DNA from: Cyclobacterium sp. SYSU L10401
GTDB taxonomy: Bacteria > Bacteroidota > Bacteroidia > Cytophagales > Cyclobacteriaceae
Direction: 5' to 3'
NCBI RefSeq assembly: GCF_010993705.1
Contig: NZ_WOFO01000001.1
Location: 1,144,132 to 1,208,131, forward strand
Length of the DNA: 64,000 nucleotides
The notes under the pieces: model-generated
What the model saw: only the letters and a program-made list of their open reading frames with translations
Told to the model about the DNA's origin: nothing
Database searches by the model: none
Shown: in pieces, positions 55,454-63,639 of the stretch
Numbering within the stretch: the stretch's first letter is position 1
Layout of the letters: each line of letters starts with the position of its first letter
Made by a program: the position numbers and the translations under genes

Positions 55454-55690
55454 ATTTTAATATTGATAACTTAGTCCAATATAAAGTTAATTTTTCTCTA
55501 GAATTTCGTCTTCCCAAAATAATTAATTGGTTAGGGTTTATTTTAAATTAGTCTTAATGGATTATAAATAGATAGTTTTCACTTATTATTAAATTGGTGA
55601 ATTGATTTTAGTGTGATTTTTTATTGATTCGGAGTCTAGGCAGTCATCAAATGAATATTTAAAGACAAAAAATTAGTATAATAAAACCAA

Positions 55691-57193
55691 ATGTTCGAAC
55701 AAACTTTTAAAAATATAGACGATATACTCCACAAAGATGCCGGCTGTGGCAGTGAGTTGGATTATGTGGAGCAAACTTCCTGGGTGTTGTTTCTGAAATA
55801 CCTGGATGATCTGGAGGGTGATCGGGCTACTGCTGCGGAACTGACCGGAAAAACCTACACGCCCATCATCGAACCGGAATACCAGTGGAGTATTTGGGCA
55901 GCACCCAAGCTTCGACGAACTCAGCTTTCGAAAGGCGGGTCGGTCACTGAGCCTGTCGAAGTGGATCACAATGCCCTGACAGGGGACGATTTAATCGATT
56001 TTGTAAATGGGAAATTGTTTCCCTACCTCAGTAAGTTTAAACTGTCTGCGGAAAATGCCGATACCATCGAATACAAGATTGGGGAGATTTTTAGCGAGCT
56101 AAAAAACCGTGTCCAAAGCGGTTACAACCTGCGGGAGGTCATTAACCGGATTGATGAGTTGCGGTTCCGTACCCATGCGGAAAAGCACGAAATGAGCCAC
56201 CTCTACGAAGACAAAATTAAAAATATGGGCAATGCCGGCCGAAACGGGGGAGAATACTACACGCCCCGACCGCTGATTACTACCATCGTGAAAGTGGTTG
56301 ACCCGAAAATAGGCGACAAAATATATGACGGCGCGGCGGGTTCTGCGGGCTTCTTGTGCGAAGCATTTGACTATTTGGCTTCGACTGGCTCAGCCACCGG
56401 TAATGGGCTTTCTACCAAAGATTGGGAGACCTTGCAAAAGCGTACCTTTTACGGCAAGGAGAAAAAGTCATTGGCCTATATCATTGGCATTATGAATATG
56501 ATCTTGCACGGGGTGGAAGCTCCCAATATCATCCATACCAACACCCTTGCCGAAAACCTGGCCGATATACAGGAAAAAGACCGCTACGATGTGGTGTTGG
56601 CCAATCCCCCTTTTGGTGGAAAGGAACGGGCCGAAGTGCAACAAAACTTTCCCATCAAAACCGGTGAAACCGCTTCCCTCTTTTTGCAGCACTTTATCAA
56701 AATATTGAAAGCGGGCGGCAGAGCCGGAGTGGTGATTAAAAACACCTTTTTGAGCAATACCGATAATGCCAGCATTGCGCTGCGTAAGGAACTGTTGCAA
56801 AACTGCAACCTACACACCGTGCTGGATTTACCGGGCGGCACCTTTACCGGAGCAGGCGTAAAAACCGTAGTGCTCTTTTTTGAAAAAGGAAAGCCCACCC
56901 AAAAGGTTTGGTATTACCAATTAAACCCCGGTCGTAACCTGGGCAAGACCAATCCGCTTAATGAAAAGGATTTGGAAGAATTTGTAGAACTTCAAAAAAC
57001 GTTTGCCGATGGTCCGAATTCCTGGACCATTGATGTGGATGCGCTGAACGGAGTAGAAGTAGATTTGAGCGTAAAAAATCCCAATAAAAAGGAAGAAGCC
57101 GCTCTACGACCCCCGCAGGAAATCTTGGAAGAAATAAAAGCCTTGGATGATGAAAGTGCTGAAATCCTAAATTCAATTTCGGAATTGATATGA
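55691..57193 (+). CDS. hsdM: Type I restriction-modification methyltransferase subunit HsdM
   Basis: A 500-residue N6-adenine methylase. The N-terminal helical domain (FEQTFKNIDDILHKDAGCGS) is followed by the methylase domain with the SAM motif D213-G-A-A-G-S-A-G-F and the catalytic N305-P-P-F. With HsdS it methylates adenine at the recognition site; with HsdR it forms the restriction complex. Residues 74-91 (TQLSKGGSVTEPVEV) come from a palindromic repeat inserted in frame (55910-55961), and a half copy lies at STGSATGNGL (56379-56400), both in surface-type positions between conserved blocks. It overlaps hsdS by four bases. The gene is GC-richer than the KAP gene in the same operon. Confidence 0.95.
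   Translation: MFEQTFKNIDDILHKDAGCGSELDYVEQTSWVLFLKYLDDLEGDRATAAELTGKTYTPIIEPEYQWSIWAAPKLRRTQLSKGGSVTEPVEVDHNALTGDDLIDFVNGKLFPYLSKFKLSAENADTIEYKIGEIFSELKNRVQSGYNLREVINRIDELRFRTHAEKHEMSHLYEDKIKNMGNAGRNGGEYYTPRPLITTIVKVVDPKIGDKIYDGAAGSAGFLCEAFDYLASTGSATGNGLSTKDWETLQKRTFYGKEKKSLAYIIGIMNMILHGVEAPNIIHTNTLAENLADIQEKDRYDVVLANPPFGGKERAEVQQNFPIKTGETASLFLQHFIKILKAGGRAGVVIKNTFLSNTDNASIALRKELLQNCNLHTVLDLPGGTFTGAGVKTVVLFFEKGKPTQKVWYYQLNPGRNLGKTNPLNEKDLEEFVELQKTFADGPNSWTIDVDALNGVEVDLSVKNPNKKEEAALRPPQEILEEIKALDDESAEILNSISELI
55910..55961. repeat. Palindromic repeat inserted in hsdM
   Basis: CTTCGAC-GAA-CTCAG (55910-55924) and CTGAG-CCT-GTCGAAG (55947-55961) form inverted arms of 15 bp with a 3-bp mismatch centre. 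The element keeps the hsdM frame open and encodes part of an otherwise non-conserved stretch. Confidence 0.75.
56379..56400. repeat. Half copy of the palindromic repeat in hsdM
   Basis: CTTCGACTGGCTCAGCCACC and the following GG match one arm of the element at 55910 and the hsdR copy at 60144. It encodes STGSAT between the SAM-motif block and the FYGKEKK block. Confidence 0.55.
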
Positions 57194-58341
57194 AGGAAAG
57201 TTGGGAATATTGTCAATTAGAAGATGCCGTTAAGAAAGGTTCTTCAAACATTTCACTGAACAAAATAAAAGGTGAAGATGGGGAATATCCTGTCTTTGCT
57301 GCCAAGGGTTTTGTTCAGAATATTTCATTCTATCATCAGGAGGAAAATTATTTGGCAATCATAAAGGATGGAGCAGGAATCGGGAGAGTTTCAAAACACC
57401 CCTCAAAATCTTCTGTAGTTGGTACAATGCAGTATTTAATTCCTAAAGAAGGTTTTGATATTGATTTTATCAAGTACTTTTTGGAAGGAATTGATTTTGA
57501 AAAGCACAGAAACGGAAGTACGATACCCCACATCTATTTTAAGGATTACAAGTCAGAAAAGTTTCCTAAAATCCCCTTGTCCGAACAACAACGCATTGTG
57601 TCCATTTTAGACAAAGCCTTTGCCGCCATAGACAAGGCCAAAGCCAATTCCGAACAAAACCTCAAAAATGCCAGGGAGCTTTTTGAAAGTTATTTACAGG
57701 GGGTTTTAGAACAAAAAGGTGTAGGTTGGGATGATAAGACGCTTAAGGAAATTTCTTTAGAATTTGCAAGAGGTAAGTCAAAGCATCGACCTAGGGGAGA
57801 TTCTTCACTTCTTAACGGGGCATACCCTTTAATTCAAACAGGAGATATTAGTAATGCAGACCACTGGATAAATGAGTTTTCCCAGACATATAATGAAAAA
57901 GGATTAGCTCAAAGTAAACTTTGGAGGAAAGGTACGATTTGTATAGCGATTGTCGGTGCTAATGTAGCTGAAACAGCAATTCTTAATTTTGATGCCTGCT
58001 TTCCAGATAGTGTTATTGGCATTGTTGTAAATCCTGAAACAGCAAATAATGAGTATGTTGAATATCTCTTACAGACATTTAAAGTATTTTTAAAAGAAAA
58101 AGGAAAAGGAACAGCAAGAGACAATATTAATTTGGGAACGTTTGAAAATCAAAAATTTCCATTTCCTCCTCTTGAACAACAACAAACCATCGTCCGGCAA
58201 TTAGATGCCCTGAGAGCTGAAACAAAAAAGTTGGAAGCGGTCTTTCAAAAGAAAATGGATGATTTGGAAGAACTGAAAAAGTCTATTCTGCAGAAGGCTT
58301 TTGCGGGGGAGTTGGAAACTGAAAAAGCGGTTCAAACATGA
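57190..58341 (+). CDS. hsdS: Type I restriction-modification specificity subunit HsdS
   Basis: A 383-residue protein with two target recognition domains (about residues 1-130 and 185-335), each followed by a conserved helical spacer (LSEQQRIVSILDKAFAAIDK and LEQQQTIVRQLDALRAETKK). The C-terminal SILQKAFAGEL is the family end motif. It chooses the bipartite DNA site; the exact site cannot be read from sequence. ATGA overlaps link it to hsdM upstream and to the KAP NTPase gene downstream. The TRD parts are AT-richer than the spacers, as expected for exchanged domains. No second, silent hsdS was found in the window. Confidence 0.95.
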   Translation: MKESWEYCQLEDAVKKGSSNISLNKIKGEDGEYPVFAAKGFVQNISFYHQEENYLAIIKDGAGIGRVSKHPSKSSVVGTMQYLIPKEGFDIDFIKYFLEGIDFEKHRNGSTIPHIYFKDYKSEKFPKIPLSEQQRIVSILDKAFAAIDKAKANSEQNLKNARELFESYLQGVLEQKGVGWDDKTLKEISLEFARGKSKHRPRGDSSLLNGAYPLIQTGDISNADHWINEFSQTYNEKGLAQSKLWRKGTICIAIVGANVAETAILNFDACFPDSVIGIVVNPETANNEYVEYLLQTFKVFLKEKGKGTARDNINLGTFENQKFPFPPLEQQQTIVRQLDALRAETKKLEAVFQKKMDDLEELKKSILQKAFAGELETEKAVQT

Positions 58342-59753
58342 AAATTAAACATCACGAAATAGAAATACCTCAAGAAAAACCATTTGCCAACTGCAAACTT
58401 GCAAGAGAACCATACGCAAGAGTCTTGTCTGATATTGTGAGCACTTTTTCGGATGGTTTTGTTTTGGCGATAAACAATGAATGGGGTACAGGAAAAACAA
58501 CTTTTGTGAAGATGTGGCAACAGCAATTGAGAAATGATAGTTTTCAGACTATCTATTTCAATGCTTGGGAAAATGACTTTGATAATAATCCATTAGTCGC
58601 TCTAATGTCAGAATTAGAAACCCTAACCAATGCAAAGAATGAAAAGATTTTTAAATCAGTTGTTGAGAAAGGTGCTGTTTTAGTTAAGAACATTGCTCCC
58701 GCACTGGCAAAATCTTTGATTAAAAAATATCTAGTTGATATTGAAGGGATTACCGTTGATTCCATTGAAAGCGCCACGAAAGCATCAACTGAGATTTTAG
58801 AAGAAGAGATCAAAGAATATTCTTCAAAAAAGAAAACCATTGTCGAGTTCAGAAAAGAACTAGAAAATTTTGTAAACCAAGCCGAGAATGAAAAACCCCT
58901 CATTTTTATTGTTGATGAGTTAGACAGGTGCCGTCCGAACTATGCAGTTGAAGTATTAGAGCAGATAAAACACTTTTTCTCTGTTTCAGGTATTGTGTTT
59001 GTACTATCCATTGATAAAAAACATTTAGCAAGCGCAGTTAAAGGATTTTATGGTAGTGAACAGATTGACAGCAACGAATATTTAAGACGATTTATTGACT
59101 TAGAATATTCGATACCAAAGCCTTCTACTAAAGATTTCATAAAATATCTTTTTGAATATTATTCATTCAGAGATTTCTTTTCTTCACAAGAAAGAATGCA
59201 ATTCAGAGAATTCCAAAATGATTCAGAGAATTTCATCTTAATGGCTGATTTTCTTTTAACAAAATCAAATACTACACTAAGACAACAAGAAAGAATATTT
59301 GCACTAACCAGATTGGTGTTATGTTCATTCAAAATTAAAGAATACACTTTCCCACACCTATTATTTTTATTGGTTTATTTGAAAATAATGAAAGTAGATT
59401 TATATCAGCAAATCGATAATGGGGAACTATCCTTACAAGAATTAAGTGATTCTATCGGCGACTTAATGTTTTCAGAAGAAAAAGACAACAATAGGATAAA
59501 TACAGTCTATGTTGAAGCATTGCTTTTGTGGTTTTACAATAACACTAGAGAATATCGAAAAAAAATAGATTTACTTGCCAGAGATGAAGAAGGTAAGCTA
59601 ACTACACCTATACAGTCAAAATTGCTTAGAGATAATGATAGATTGGCAAGTTATTTTGAAAATATTGATAGGCAGCGTTACGATCACATAAAACTTGATT
59701 TTTTATTGAAAAGAATTAACTTAACCGAAACCGTTACCATACAACAAATATAA
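58338..59753 (+). CDS. KAP-family P-loop NTPase inside the type I R-M operon
   Basis: A 471-residue NTPase. Walker A is G50-T-G-K-T-T in NEWGTGKTTFVKMWQQQL; Walker B with the KAP signature is FIVDELDRCRPNYAVEVLEQ near residues 190-210, followed by VFVLSIDKKHLASAVKGFYG. No clear membrane helices interrupt the domain, unlike many KAP proteins. The C-terminal 170 residues are helical and unassigned. Its start overlaps the hsdS stop (ATGA) and its stop overlaps the hsdR start (TAATG), so it is a built-in member of the operon. It is more AT-rich than hsdM and hsdR. A regulatory or added defence role is inferred. Confidence 0.9.
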   Translation: MKIKHHEIEIPQEKPFANCKLAREPYARVLSDIVSTFSDGFVLAINNEWGTGKTTFVKMWQQQLRNDSFQTIYFNAWENDFDNNPLVALMSELETLTNAKNEKIFKSVVEKGAVLVKNIAPALAKSLIKKYLVDIEGITVDSIESATKASTEILEEEIKEYSSKKKTIVEFRKELENFVNQAENEKPLIFIVDELDRCRPNYAVEVLEQIKHFFSVSGIVFVLSIDKKHLASAVKGFYGSEQIDSNEYLRRFIDLEYSIPKPSTKDFIKYLFEYYSFRDFFSSQERMQFREFQNDSENFILMADFLLTKSNTTLRQQERIFALTRLVLCSFKIKEYTFPHLLFLLVYLKIMKVDLYQQIDNGELSLQELSDSIGDLMFSEEKDNNRINTVYVEALLLWFYNNTREYRKKIDLLARDEEGKLTTPIQSKLLRDNDRLASYFENIDRQRYDHIKLDFLLKRINLTETVTIQQI

Positions 59754-62227
59754 TGAACGAAGCAGAAACCAGAGCGGAACTGATTGACCCCAAGCTAAAG
59801 GCTTGTGGCTGGGGACTGGTGGACGGCTCGAAAGTGCTTCGGGAGTACCGCATTACCGAAGGAAAAATTCAGGCCGGTGGTGGGCGTGGTAGAAAAATCA
59901 TCGCTGATTATATCCTGGTACACAAAGGAATCAAGCTGGCGGTTATAGAAGCCAAAAGCAGTTTGCAGGAAGTGGGTGAAGGAGTGATGCAAGCCAAGCA
60001 GTATGCTCAGAAACTTCAATTGGAAACCACCTACAGCAGCAACGGTACCGATATCTACCAAATCTGCATGAAAACGGGCGAAGAAGGTTTGGTAGAAGAC
60101 TTTTTAAGTCCCGAAGAACTCTGGAATAAAACGTTTTCGGTGGCTTCGACAGTTTCAGCCACCGAAACAGAACAAACGCGCCTTGAGCTTGTCGAGAAGT
60201 GGAGAGAAAAATTTGCCAGTGTGCCCTTTGAGGATAAAAGCGGCACCTGGCAATTGCGGTATTACCAGGAAATAGCCGTAAAAAACACCCTGGAAGCATT
60301 GGCAAAAGGCCGGGACCGGATTTTGCTTACGCTTGCCACCGGCACCGGAAAAACAGCCATTGCTTTTCAAATTGCCTGGAAACTCTTCCAAACCCGATGG
60401 AACTTATCCTCCCGGCCACTGAGCGAAACCGAATCCGAGCGGTCACTGACCGAAGCCGAATCTTCGCGGTCACTGAGCGGAGCCCAATCCTCGCGGTCAC
60501 TGAGCGGAGCCGAAGTGAGCCGCAGACCCCGAATATTATTTCTGGCAGACCGGAATATTTTAGCAGACCAGGCATTTAATGATTTTTCTGCCTTTCCGGA
60601 AGATGCGTTAGTCCGGATTAAGCCCAGGGAGGTAAACAAGAATGGCCGCGTACCTACCAATGGCAGTATATTTTTTACCATTTTTCAGTCTTTTATGTCT
60701 GGATCGGACGAGTCGGGCAATCCCATACCGAATTATGGCCAGTATCCGCCAGACTTTTTTGATTTTATCATCATTGACGAATGCCACCGGGGCGGAGCCA
60801 ATGACGAAAGCAATTGGCGGGGCATATTGGAGTATTTCAGTCCGGCCGTGCAGTTGGGTTTAACTGCCACGCCCAAGCGGGACGACAATGTAGACACCTA
60901 CAAATACTTTGGCGAGCCGGTGTATACGTATTCCCTGAAAGAAGGCATCAATGACGGGTTCTTAACGCCATTCAAAGTAAAACGCATCAAAACCACCCTG
61001 GACGATTACCGGTACACTTCGGACGATACCATTGTAGAAGGCGAAATCGATAAAGAAAAACTCTACGAGGAAAAAGACTTTAACCGCAGCATCGAAATTG
61101 TAGCGCGAGAAGCCAAGCGGGTAAGCATCTTTTTAGCCGATGCCAACCAAAAGGAAAAAGCCATTATTTTTGGAGCGAACCAGGCCCATGCGGCCCTATT
61201 GCGGGATTTGGTCAATCAAAATGCAGCGAGCAAGGATCCCTTTTATTGCGTTCGTGTTACCGCCAATGATGGAGAAGAGGGTGAAAGAATGTTGAGAAAA
61301 TTTCAAGACAACGAAAAATCCATTCCCACGATTCTGACCACTTCCCAAAAACTCTCCACGGGGGTAAATGCACGAAATATTCGGAATATTGTTTTGCTCC
61401 GTCCGGTCAATTCCATGATTGAGTTCAAACAAATCGTTGGCCGGGGCACCCGCTTGTTTGACGGCAAGGAGTTTTTTACCATTTACGACTTTGTGGATGC
61501 TTACAAACATTTCTCCGATCCCGAATGGGATGGAGAGCCCTTAGCACCCGAGCCAACAGGGCCTAAAACTTACCCAGTACCTGGGCCTAATGACAAGCCA
61601 GCTGTTGAAGATCCTGAGGAAACACGACCTAAAAAGAAAAGAGTTAAGGTAAAGCTTCGGGACGGAAAAGAACGAACGATTCAACATACGGTTCAGACTT
61701 CCTTTTGGAGTGCCGATGGGAAACCCATTTCGTCTGAAGAGTTCCTAAGCGACCTTTTTGGGGAATTACCCAAACTGTTTAAAGACGAAGAGGAATTGCG
61801 AAAACTGTGGAGCAATCCCTTAACCAGAAAAACCTTGTTGGAAAAACTGGATGCGGCGGGTTTTCCCAAAGAAGACTTGCTGACCTTGCAGAAATTGGTA
61901 GACATGGAAAACAGCGACCTGTACGATGTGCTGGAATACGTGTTTAATGGGGATTACATCGCCATGACACGGGAGGCCCGGGCCAAAGCAGCTGAAGCCA
62001 CGATATTTGCCTTACTGAATGAGCAACAAAAAGAATTCATCGCATTTGTGTTAAGCAAATACGTTGAAACCGGCGTGGACGAACTCGAGCAAGAGAAGTT
62101 GCCCATCCTGCTTACCAATAAGTATCAGTCGCTGGAAGATGCGAAAAGTATGTTGGGAGACGTGGGCACGATAAGCAAGCTGTTTATCGAATTTCAGGAG
62201 CACCTGTACAACCAAAGTGTGGCCTAA
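59753..62227 (+). CDS. hsdR: Type I restriction endonuclease subunit HsdR
   Basis: An 824-residue protein of the EcoEI/EcoR124-like type. The N-terminal nuclease domain has DYILVHKGIKLAVIEAKSSL (the D and E-x-K catalytic residues near 52-69). The SF2 helicase motor shows LATGTGKTAIAFQ near residue 195, DECHRGG near 341, GLTATPKRDD and FKQIVGRGTRLFDG. The C-terminal domain contains SFWSADGKPISSEEFLSDLF and ends KLFIEFQEHLYNQSVA. It translocates and cuts unmodified DNA with HsdM2S. Two odd inserts occur: a palindromic repeat at residues about 129-150, and a four-fold 9-residue repeat at 219-254 between the Walker A block and ILFLADRNILADQAF. Both are in frame and should lie in loops. Confidence 0.95.
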   Translation: MNEAETRAELIDPKLKACGWGLVDGSKVLREYRITEGKIQAGGGRGRKIIADYILVHKGIKLAVIEAKSSLQEVGEGVMQAKQYAQKLQLETTYSSNGTDIYQICMKTGEEGLVEDFLSPEELWNKTFSVASTVSATETEQTRLELVEKWREKFASVPFEDKSGTWQLRYYQEIAVKNTLEALAKGRDRILLTLATGTGKTAIAFQIAWKLFQTRWNLSSRPLSETESERSLTEAESSRSLSGAQSSRSLSGAEVSRRPRILFLADRNILADQAFNDFSAFPEDALVRIKPREVNKNGRVPTNGSIFFTIFQSFMSGSDESGNPIPNYGQYPPDFFDFIIIDECHRGGANDESNWRGILEYFSPAVQLGLTATPKRDDNVDTYKYFGEPVYTYSLKEGINDGFLTPFKVKRIKTTLDDYRYTSDDTIVEGEIDKEKLYEEKDFNRSIEIVAREAKRVSIFLADANQKEKAIIFGANQAHAALLRDLVNQNAASKDPFYCVRVTANDGEEGERMLRKFQDNEKSIPTILTTSQKLSTGVNARNIRNIVLLRPVNSMIEFKQIVGRGTRLFDGKEFFTIYDFVDAYKHFSDPEWDGEPLAPEPTGPKTYPVPGPNDKPAVEDPEETRPKKKRVKVKLRDGKERTIQHTVQTSFWSADGKPISSEEFLSDLFGELPKLFKDEEELRKLWSNPLTRKTLLEKLDAAGFPKEDLLTLQKLVDMENSDLYDVLEYVFNGDYIAMTREARAKAAEATIFALLNEQQKEFIAFVLSKYVETGVDELEQEKLPILLTNKYQSLEDAKSMLGDVGTISKLFIEFQEHLYNQSVA
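60138..60202. repeat. Palindromic repeat insert in hsdR
   Basis: CTTCGAC-AGT-TTCAG (60144-60158) and TTGAGCTTGTCGAGAAG (60183-60199) are inverted arms of the same element as in hsdM; CGGTGGCT/AGCCACCG (60138-60145 and 60157-60164) makes a further 8-bp stem. It encodes ASTVSATETEQTRLELVEK. Confidence 0.65.
60407..60514 (+). repeat. Four 27-bp tandem repeats in hsdR
   Basis: Four units (60407, 60434, 60461, 60488) encode SSRPLSETE, SERSLTEAE, SSRSLSGAQ and SSRSLSGAE. The core CGGTCACTGAGCGGAGCC is a variant of the CACTGAGC...GAAGTG repeat family. A change in unit number would keep the frame. Confidence 0.85.
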
Positions 62228-62346
62228 GTTTCTATTCCGGATTCTTTTTCCAACCTTCCTTGCCGAAAAGGAATAAGTTTCCCGGGTCGTAAGCCATTTC
62301 TTCCGAAAACCATATAAACTTGCTACAAGCCCTTTTTACCCATAAG

Positions 62347-62400
62347 ACCCATCGATAAAAAGACCTGGCCCAGGAAGTTTTTGACCGAAATGATCCCGCT
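62347..62400 (+). pseudogene. Degenerate copy of the dienelactone hydrolase gene start
   Basis: The segment ATCGATAAAAAGACCTGG and the following CCCAGGAAGTTTTTGA matches the first codons of the gene at 63640 (ATTGATAAGAAAGACCTGG), with one base missing so that the frame is broken. Similarity fades near the stop of the convergent propeller gene. Confidence 0.6.
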
Positions 62401-63323
62401 CAATACAAGGAACGGACTTTAATGCCATGAAAGTCACTGGATTCCCTGTCCTCTATAGGTGCGGGTTGGATCACCTTGACTTTTTTTCTGTTGGCGGTAT
62501 TGATCACCGAAAACCCGGGTGTCTCACCGGTGGCTACATGGGCAGCCCCGCTTTGTGGACTTGGACCCCGCAGTGTAATAAAGGCATATTTACCATCCGG
62601 GGAGAAATCCAGTATATCCGGACTGCTGCCAATGTCCTTCAGCTCATGGACAATATGGTCTGTCCGGGTGTTGATCACGATGCCATTGTCACTGCCCCGG
62701 TTGACCTGCCATAACCAGGGCCCGCGAGGGGTGATGCGGGCACCGTGTGCATCGATACCCCGGGTTTCGTTGCTGGTTTTTATCAAGCTGTGATCGGAGG
62801 TGTCAAAAACATACCAGGCACCACTCTGGGCAGGCGGGTTGTCTGGATCCCCGGGATCCCCCCAGCTGGCATACATTTTACTTCCATCCTGGCTAAGTGC
62901 CAGCCCGCAATTGGCCTTTACTTCATCCCGGGAAAAGGCCTTCACAATTCCGGGAACTTCGGATAAAATATCCACCACCACCAGTCCCCCTGCACCTGGC
63001 CCAAGGGTAAGGTAGGCATAGGCGCCATCAGCTGTATACGTATGGCAAACGGGTGCCGGCACATTCTCCCCTACAGCAGCTCCACCGCCACCTGCAACTC
63101 CTTCAAAATTCTCTATCCATTTGGGTTCGTCCAGTAAATTGAGCTCGCGGCCGATGGCGAATTCTTCATTCTCCAGGTCGACCGTAATTTCAGTGAAGGT
63201 GACGGTGCCGATATTGGCCACCCAGATGGACCGATCGTCTGGCGTAAAGCTGGCCATGTGAGCACCATTTCCCGTCGCGATGACGTCAATCACCTTCCTG
63301 TCTTCTGCCCGGATGATGGCCAC
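62400..63323 (-). CDS. YncE-like beta-propeller protein, 5'-truncated
   Basis: A 307-residue frame from ATG 63323. Propeller repeats are clear: GAHMASFTPDDRSIWVANIG, CHTYTADGAYAYLTLGPGAG, CGLALSQDGSKMYASWGDPG and SSPDILDFSPDGKYAFITLR, the pattern of 40-residue YVTN/YncE blades. The frame stays open upstream as PESGNVAIIRAEDRKVIDVI, with PESGNV typical of a blade, but meets a stop near 63402 without a start codon or signal peptide. The N-terminal blades and export signal are therefore missing. Such proteins are normally secreted or periplasmic. It lies between a broken and an intact copy of the dienelactone hydrolase start. Confidence 0.7.
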   Translation of the reverse strand: MAIIRAEDRKVIDVIATGNGAHMASFTPDDRSIWVANIGTVTFTEITVDLENEEFAIGRELNLLDEPKWIENFEGVAGGGGAAVGENVPAPVCHTYTADGAYAYLTLGPGAGGLVVVDILSEVPGIVKAFSRDEVKANCGLALSQDGSKMYASWGDPGDPDNPPAQSGAWYVFDTSDHSLIKTSNETRGIDAHGARITPRGPWLWQVNRGSDNGIVINTRTDHIVHELKDIGSSPDILDFSPDGKYAFITLRGPSPQSGAAHVATGETPGFSVINTANRKKVKVIQPAPIEDRESSDFHGIKVRSLY

Positions 63324-63390
63324 ATTGCCCGATTCAGGTGAGAAATAATCATTTAAATAAAATGATTTTTGTAAGTTAAATATAGCATTT

Positions 63391-63534
63391 ATGTCACTTA
63401 ATCCAAACTATATAGCATTCCACTTTTCAGTAGAAACACCAAATTCGAACCAGGTGGGAACCCAATTTGAAGTCCTGCTCACCGATATCAGCGATCCTGG
63501 AGGCAACCTGATCAGGAGGATAGGCTGGTTTTAG
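63391..63534 (+). CDS. Short frame, probable gene tail
   Basis: A 47-codon frame from ATG 63391, with HFSVETPNSNQVGTQFEVLL and ending LIRRIGWF. It has an ordinary coding look, but no signal peptide and no family was recognised. It may be the surviving end of a secreted protein, as the flanking sequences are all decayed. Confidence 0.3.
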   Translation: MSLNPNYIAFHFSVETPNSNQVGTQFEVLLTDISDPGGNLIRRIGWF

Positions 63535-63639
63535 GTAGCTTTTGATTCCATGATTGGCTGTTTAACCCGGATAAATAGGATACCTACAAAAAAAACGATA
63601 AATTTATCAACCAAGCCTTTAAAACCAAACTACACATAC

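Noticed and set aside
60407-60514. Assembly artefact in hsdR
   Set aside because: The four units differ from each other by several bases and keep the frame, which is more consistent with true repeat growth than with a copying error in assembly.
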